This document shows positions 14,449 to 17,550 of a stretch of 17,550 bases of DNA, in pieces (positions within the stretch are counted from its first letter, which is position 1; the number at the start of each line of letters is the position of its first letter). The position numbers and the translations under genes were made by a program. The notes beneath the pieces were generated by a model. It saw only the letters and a program-made list of their open reading frames with translations, did not search any database and was not told the origin of the DNA. The DNA comes from an uncultured Clostridia bacterium (GTDB lineage Bacteria > Bacillota > Clostridia > Lachnospirales > Lachnospiraceae): NCBI GenBank assembly GCA_937896665.1, contig CALBNS010000030.1:1-17550 (forward strand). Direction: 5' to 3'.

Positions 14449-15120
14449 CTATCCAAACAACATTTTTGCTGCCTGTTCCAATTCTCTTCTCTCTTCAATG
14501 TCATCATAAGCGGTCTGCTTGTCATCGATTCCTTTTACAACATCGATAAAAAACATTCCATCTCGATTACAGTAAAAAAGAATCTTTTTCACTCCATTTA
14601 TTTTAAATCTAGCTTCCGCATTCCCTTCTGGATAAATTTTAACCATCTGAATCGTATCTGGTGACAATGCAGCAATAAAAGAAATATAGTGCTGTTTTGT
14701 CATATCATGTTCAACACGAACATAATATTCATCTTCAACTCTCTCGATGAAAATCATGTGATTCTCATCTGATTCTTCTGTCTGACATGGTGTAAGAATT
14801 AAACCATGACATTGAATGACAGCTTCTCCCATGCTGTGAATACTATTCCCACAAACCGGGCAAACATAAAACTTTGAACGCATCATATTGGCTGAAACAT
14901 TCACATTACTGACTGCATTCCCTGAAATCAGTTCTGTGACTGAAATACCGAAAACCTTTGCAATTGGTTCAAGCAAAGAAATATCCGGATATCCTTTTGC
15001 CGTCTCCCATTTAGAAACTGTTTTATCTGAAACATTCAATTTCTCAGCAAGTTCAGCCTGTGTGAAATGATATTTTTCACGTAGTTCTTTGATCACTGCT
15101 CCTGTTACATATTGATTCAT
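14449..15120 (-). CDS. XRE-family regulator fused to a desulfoferrodoxin-like domain
   Basis: This 223-residue protein joins an N-terminal Cro/cI-type helix-turn-helix (residues 6-62, LTQ-like FTQAELAEKLNVSDKTVSKW) to a C-terminal domain resembling desulfoferrodoxin/superoxide reductase. The latter shows a desulforedoxin-like cysteine knuckle (C87-x2-C90, C104, C112) and iron-site-like residues H121, H138, H144 (HDMTKQHYI) and C184. The usual last ligand, His in CNLHG, is Asp187 here (CNRDG), so classic superoxide reductase activity is doubtful and a redox or iron sensing role is plausible. HTH-desulfoferrodoxin fusions are known in Clostridia. ATG 15120 is preferred because GGGAGG is then 9 bases away; ATG 15126 leaves only 3. 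It is the last gene of cassette 1, with a dyad-containing promoter upstream and two terminators downstream. Confidence 0.85.
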   Translation of the reverse strand: MNQYVTGAVIKELREKYHFTQAELAEKLNVSDKTVSKWETAKGYPDISLLEPIAKVFGISVTELISGNAVSNVNVSANMMRSKFYVCPVCGNSIHSMGEAVIQCHGLILTPCQTEESDENHMIFIERVEDEYYVRVEHDMTKQHYISFIAALSPDTIQMVKIYPEGNAEARFKINGVKKILFYCNRDGMFFIDVVKGIDDKQTAYDDIEERRELEQAAKMLFG

Positions 15121-15166
15121 ATTCATGTACCTCCCATGAAAATATCATAACTTCTGAACAAACAGT

Positions 15167-15194
15167 TTTCTACCTACGCAAAGTAGAGTCACAA
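15167..15194 (-). promoter_or_regulatory. Possible autoregulated promoter of the XRE-desulfoferrodoxin gene
   Basis: Minus-strand TTGTGA (15194-15189), a 16-bp spacer and TAGAAA (15172-15167), each matching consensus at 4 of 6. A dyad TCTAC-N9-GTAGA (15187-15169) covers the spacer and the -10 edge and could be the regulator's operator. Confidence 0.45.
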
Positions 15195-15206
15195 ATCGAA
15201 ATTTCA

Positions 15207-15521
15207 CTACTTCTTTTTCTTAGGAATTGGAAGTTCCTCATACATGGCATTAAATAGTCGTATCAAGAAATCTTTACTGTCAACATCCTCAACTAACAGC
15301 ATCTCTTTTGCACCTTCGTAGGGCAATTCATAGGTTGCTTCCGGCATAAGTGTAATAGCTGATTTAACAGGCTTTACAAGTAGTCTATCATCATATATGC
15401 CGCCAACGATTTTACCACGATAGTATAGGATATATTCTCCCATCATTGCTCTATATGTTATTTCTTCCAATGCAGATAATTGTTCTAATATAAAATCTAA
15501 ATACTCTTTACTTGAAGCCAT
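15207..15521 (-). CDS. TfoX N-terminal-domain family protein
   Basis: This 104-residue protein (beginning MASSKEYLDFILEQLS) is a stand-alone TfoX-N domain. Conserved features are the RAMMGEYILYYRGKIVGGIY strand pair and the DDRLLVKPV segment. In gammaproteobacteria, full-length TfoX/Sxy controls competence genes. Small Firmicutes TfoX-N proteins are widespread but functionally uncharacterised, so no competence role should be assumed. The tail ends in KKKK. I placed the start at ATG 15521, where the family normally begins and where a GGTGGTGA ribosome site lies upstream. The longer in-frame start at 15596 (TTG) overlaps the acetyltransferase stop and runs through a hairpin. It is the second gene of cassette 1, 67 bases after the acetyltransferase. 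Confidence 0.85.
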   Translation of the reverse strand: MASSKEYLDFILEQLSALEEITYRAMMGEYILYYRGKIVGGIYDDRLLVKPVKSAITLMPEATYELPYEGAKEMLLVEDVDSKDFLIRLFNAMYEELPIPKKKK

Positions 15522-15545
15522 AATATCACCACCAAATTCATTAAC

Positions 15546-15568
15546 TGATGGGGCATAACGCCCCACCA
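15546..15568 (-). other. Intergenic hairpin between acetyltransferase and TfoX genes
   Basis: On the minus strand TGGTGGGGC-GTTAT-GCCCCATCA forms a 9-bp stem with one G-U and a 5-base loop. No T-run follows, so it is not a standard terminator. It may stabilise the upstream message or modulate TfoX translation. Confidence 0.55.
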
Positions 15569-15588
15569 GTTCTTTGTCTGGAATCTTT

Positions 15589-16215
15589 TTACACAAGCTG
15601 TCCCGGTAATTTCAATTTTTCTTTATATGGAAACTTCTTATCAAACTCTTCCGCTTTGTTTTCATTCACAAAATATCCCTGAGGTGTTGCGTATTCACCT
15701 GTCACACCATCCAGATACCCCAGAATCAACTCTTTACACAAAAAGAAGGAAGCATCTGCATCGTCCGGTAATCCGTGATAACGAATCCCAAATTCTGATG
15801 CATATCTAAATCCGCTTTTTCCATAAAAATCAATATTACCTTCAAAGCACAATGCTCCTGCACCCATTTCTTTTGCTTTTTCCATAGAATAATCTAAAAG
15901 AATCTTTCCATATCCTTGACGTTTTAATTCTGGGATAATGCATATTGGTCCCATTGTCATGATTGGTATCTGTCTTCCATCATCTGCCTGTATATGCGCT
16001 TTTACAAAGATATTCTGTCCTATAATTTTGCCATCTTTCTCCATGACAAAATCAAGTTCTGGAACAAAATCTTTATCTTCTCTTAAGCAGCGAAGTACAT
16101 AATGCTCTAAACATCCTGGGCGATACACATTCCAAAAAGATTCTCTAACCAAATTTTCTACTTCTGCATAATCTGTAGGTTTTTCTAAACGAATGTTATA
16201 GTCATTTTTATTCAT
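15589..16215 (-). CDS. GNAT family N-acetyltransferase (YhbS-like)
   Basis: This 208-residue enzyme would transfer acetyl from acetyl-CoA to a small molecule or protein amine. The GNAT fold is clear: an N-terminal RLEKPTDYAEVENLVRESF strand-helix, a motif-A segment MGPICIIPELKRQGYGKILL with the pyrophosphate-binding R99-Q-G-Y-G103 loop, and a motif-B region GALCFEGNIDFYGKSGFRYA with the Y131-G-K-S-G-F box. It is closest to the YhbS (COG3153) group; the substrate is unknown. ATG 16215 has AGGAGG upstream. It is the first gene of cassette 1, driven by a good promoter that starts one base after the chaperone stop codon. Its leader contains an operator-like palindrome and a hairpin able to pair with its ribosome site. 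A resistance or modification role is possible but unsupported. Confidence 0.9.
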   Translation of the reverse strand: MNKNDYNIRLEKPTDYAEVENLVRESFWNVYRPGCLEHYVLRCLREDKDFVPELDFVMEKDGKIIGQNIFVKAHIQADDGRQIPIMTMGPICIIPELKRQGYGKILLDYSMEKAKEMGAGALCFEGNIDFYGKSGFRYASEFGIRYHGLPDDADASFFLCKELILGYLDGVTGEYATPQGYFVNENKAEEFDKKFPYKEKLKLPGQLV

Positions 16216-16223
16216 TAATTTTT

Positions 16224-16286
16224 CCTCCTGATGATTGTTGACTGCAATACTGGGAGGTTACGTTTTGATTGTTTTCATAACCTCCC
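16224..16286 (-). promoter_or_regulatory. Structured leader of the acetyltransferase gene with possible 6-residue leader peptide
   Basis: A perfect 9-bp inverted repeat on the minus strand (GGGAGGTTA 16286-16278, TAACCTCCC 16260-16252) has a 17-base loop. The 5' arm contains GGGAGG followed two bases later by ATG, opening a mini-ORF MKTIKT that ends at TAA 16258 within the 3' arm. The CCTCC of the 3' arm can also pair with the acetyltransferase's own AGGAGG (16229-16224). The two pairings exclude each other. No T-run follows, so any control would be translational. Confidence 0.45.
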
Positions 16287-16356
16287 GGCTATCTCACAAT
16301 CTCCAAGGTGTTGTTTTTTCTCAAACAGCAAATCTCCTTAAAATGAAATAATTTTC

Positions 16357-16370
16357 GGTCATATATGACC
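16357..16370. promoter_or_regulatory. 14-bp perfect palindrome, operator-like
   Basis: GGTCATATATGACC is a perfect palindrome about 15 bases downstream of the -10 hexamer of the cassette 1 promoter, near positions +9 to +22 of the predicted transcript. A repressor bound here would block elongation or initiation. The cognate regulator is unknown; the XRE protein of the same cassette is a candidate. Confidence 0.6.
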
Positions 16371-16384
16371 TTTTAACATCTCTA

Positions 16385-16413
16385 ATTTTACTGCACACAT
16401 GACTTCTTGACAA
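16385..16413 (-). promoter_or_regulatory. Sigma-A promoter of cassette 1
   Basis: Minus-strand -35 TTGTCA (16413-16408), a 17-bp spacer and -10 TAAAAT (16390-16385), each matching consensus at 5 of 6. The -35 begins immediately after the stop codon of the frameshifted chaperone reading (16416-16414). Confidence 0.78.
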
Positions 16414-16952
16414 CTAGAAACGGTCAAAATCCTCCTGTGTCGCAAGCTGTGCATACTTACAGTCATCATTTCTACTCTCGACATACATATCATTGATCAG
16501 GCCTATCGACAGCAGTTCCAAATCGGACATCGACAAGCCTAGCTGTACGCATCGGAGAAGAAACAACGGCGTTGTCATTTCACGGTCTGTCGGACGAAGT
16601 TTTTTTTAGCTTCCACATCGGTCTGCACATTCAATCCCCAGAGTTCAATGAGCTGTGGAAGCACCTGATAAATGGAAAAGGTATTGAATCCATCCAGCCA
16701 TTCTTCCGGTGTGTTCGGAATGCTTGCATCTGCATGTTTTGCCATGACAAATGCGATATTCTCAAACATCTCCAACGAAAACATGTCCAGATTGGAACTT
16801 TCCTCACTGTTGTCTCCAATAGATTTTTCCAATGCTTTCAGATCCTTGTAAATATCTCTCTGGAACTTCATACGATAAATTCTCGGAATGGCAGCAGATG
16901 CCTTAAAAGACACCTGCTTACCATCAATCTCAATCTGTTTAATCATACTCAT
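16414..16952 (-). CDS. Tail assembly chaperone, -1 frameshift fusion product (gpGT-like)
   Basis: Ribosomes slipping -1 at A AAA AAC (16605-16599) would leave the 125-residue chaperone frame after Asn118 and add 61 residues (LRPTDREMTTPLFLL at its start, ending TQEDFDRF) before TAG at 16416-16414, giving a 179-residue fusion. Long-tailed phages commonly make two chaperones by this mechanism (lambda gpG/gpGT; many Firmicutes siphophages), always just upstream of the tape measure gene. The extension is helical, with LLRCVQLGLSMSDLELLSIG typical of T domains of this group. Cassette 1 is inserted exactly after this stop codon and not after the zero-frame stop at 16575, so the extension has been kept intact. 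Slippage itself is inferred from the heptamer, the open extension and synteny. Confidence 0.82.
16575..16952 (-). CDS. Tail assembly chaperone, zero-frame product (gpG-like)
   Basis: This 125-residue protein (beginning MSMIKQIEIDGKQVSFKASA) matches phage tail assembly chaperones of the TAC family. These coat the tape measure protein and recruit tail tube subunits during assembly and are absent from the finished virion. The FKASAAIPRIYRMKFQRDIY and NIAFVMAKHA segments are typical, as is PEEWLDGFNTFSIYQVLPQL near the end. Its ATG shares a base with the TAA stop codon of the major tail protein (TAATG), so translation is coupled. The last eight codons lie beyond the slip site. The usual tail order (major tail protein, chaperone, tape measure) is kept except for the inserted cassette 1. 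Confidence 0.9.
   Translation of the reverse strand: MSMIKQIEIDGKQVSFKASAAIPRIYRMKFQRDIYKDLKALEKSIGDNSEESSNLDMFSLEMFENIAFVMAKHADASIPNTPEEWLDGFNTFSIYQVLPQLIELWGLNVQTDVEAKKNFVRQTVK
16599..16605 (-). other. -1 programmed ribosomal frameshift slip site
   Basis: In the zero frame the codons read GCT AAA AAA AAC TTC, giving the heptamer A AAA AAC, one of the strongest known -1 slip sequences. It lies in an 8-A run (16607-16600). A small hairpin (ACAAC-GCC-GTTGT, 16575-16563) lies 23 bases downstream, too far for a classical stimulator. Confidence 0.8.
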
Positions 16953-17548
16953 TATGCTACGCCCTCGCCTTCATCAGATTCTGTTGTAGTTGGCATATAC
17001 ACAGCTTTATACCATTCATTGTAAACGGTTGTGTCTGTGGTATTTCCTGTCTTTGCCTTCACAAGACCACTGGAAAGTGGTGTTGCTTTAATTGTAAGGG
17101 TTTCTGTCTGTACCTCTCTGGTATCCTCATTGGTCTTACCCTCGATGCCCGGTCTGGATGCAGCGCAGTTATAAAGAACATGACGAATATGTCTCTGGTC
17201 GCCATCAAATTCAAACAGCAACGCAAAGGATTCCAATTCTACCTGTGCATTCTCAATCAGAACACCGTTATCATCCAACTCTTCCTTCAGAATTTCTGTA
17301 CGGAAATCTTCCGGGATAAGTGCAAGTTCCAAGTCGCCTTCATAACCCATGTTATTGTTGATAACATAGTAGGCGATACCATCTGCATAGAAGTTTTCCG
17401 GCTCTCCGTTTGCATCCAGTGAAATGGATACAGAACCCGGAATAGATTTCGGATCTCCATAGGAAACCGTGCCATCCTCTGCAATGGTTAAAAGCGCATA
17501 GTGTGCGTTTTTCAGATTATACTTTACTTTGTTATTTTTCTCTGACAT
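16952..17548 (-). CDS. Major tail protein (phi13 family)
   Basis: This 198-residue protein builds the tail tube of a long non-contractile tail. It matches the phi13-type major tail protein family: YNLKNAHYALLTIAEDGTVS at the N-terminus, a PGSVSISLDANGE strand, YYVINNNMGYEGDLELALIP in the middle, and DQRHIRHVLYNCAASRPGIE followed by TETLTIKATPL near the C-terminus. Length is normal for the family and the protein appears complete, although its ribosome site is cut off by the window edge (the ATG is at 17548-17546). The C-terminus ends with an acidic tail (TTTESDEGEGVA). It is the first gene of the visible tail operon and overlaps the chaperone start by one base. Confidence 0.92.
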   Translation of the reverse strand: MSEKNNKVKYNLKNAHYALLTIAEDGTVSYGDPKSIPGSVSISLDANGEPENFYADGIAYYVINNNMGYEGDLELALIPEDFRTEILKEELDDNGVLIENAQVELESFALLFEFDGDQRHIRHVLYNCAASRPGIEGKTNEDTREVQTETLTIKATPLSSGLVKAKTGNTTDTTVYNEWYKAVYMPTTTESDEGEGVA

Positions 17549-17550
17549 CT

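Noticed and set aside
15522..15596. N-terminal extension of the TfoX-N protein
   Set aside because: It starts at TTG inside the acetyltransferase stop region, crosses a stable hairpin and is not part of the family domain.
16563..16575. Hairpin as frameshift stimulator for the chaperone
   Set aside because: Its 5-bp stem lies 23 bases after the slip site, farther than the usual 5-9 bases.

Overview
The window is a stretch of a tailed-phage genome (a prophage or phage contig) from a low-to-moderate-GC Firmicute, most likely a gut Lachnospiraceae/Clostridia. The evidence is the set of families (phi13-type major tail protein, DUF6711-like tail protein, DUF2800/DUF2815/family-A DNA polymerase trio, clostridial holin, Amidase_2 endolysin), strong GGAGG ribosome-binding sites and T-rich intrinsic terminators. 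All genes but one lie on the minus strand, so the biological reading order runs from base 17550 down to base 1.

Tail module (17548-7051): major tail protein, tail assembly chaperone with a -1 frameshift extension (gpG/gpGT-like, A AAA AAC slip site), an 889-residue tape measure protein with twelve 11-residue repeats, a DUF6711-like protein, a Tal-like hub protein and a large distal tail or fibre protein. Two non-structural cassettes interrupt it. Cassette 1 (about 16413-14359) carries a GNAT acetyltransferase, a TfoX-N protein and an XRE regulator fused to a desulfoferrodoxin-like domain. Cassette 2 (about 11290-10307) carries a MerR/GyrI-like regulator. Each starts with its own promoter within a few bases of the upstream stop codon and ends in an intrinsic terminator, and the two terminators are near-identical in sequence. 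This is the layout of morons (lysogenic-conversion cargo).

Lysis module (6470-5004): a four-helix holin, an overlapping amidase endolysin with a C-terminal SH3b domain, then a strong terminator. The only plus-strand gene, a SymE-like protein (6684-7016), sits between the tail and lysis genes and converges on the last tail gene.

Replication module (4918-549): two small phage proteins, a DUF2800 RecB/Cas4-like nuclease, a DUF2815 protein (probable ssDNA binding), a previously unlisted 51-residue membrane peptide and a family-A DNA polymerase. Next come an HTH/double-zinc-finger protein (495-88) and the first codon of another gene at the window edge. A degenerate 37-bp sequence occurs twice (4960-4996 and 510-546), each time just ahead of a small gene in this early region.

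Replication genes follow lysis genes directly, in the same direction, with no integrase, repressor or attachment site between them. The map is therefore circularly permuted relative to the usual prophage order, or the integration site lies elsewhere.
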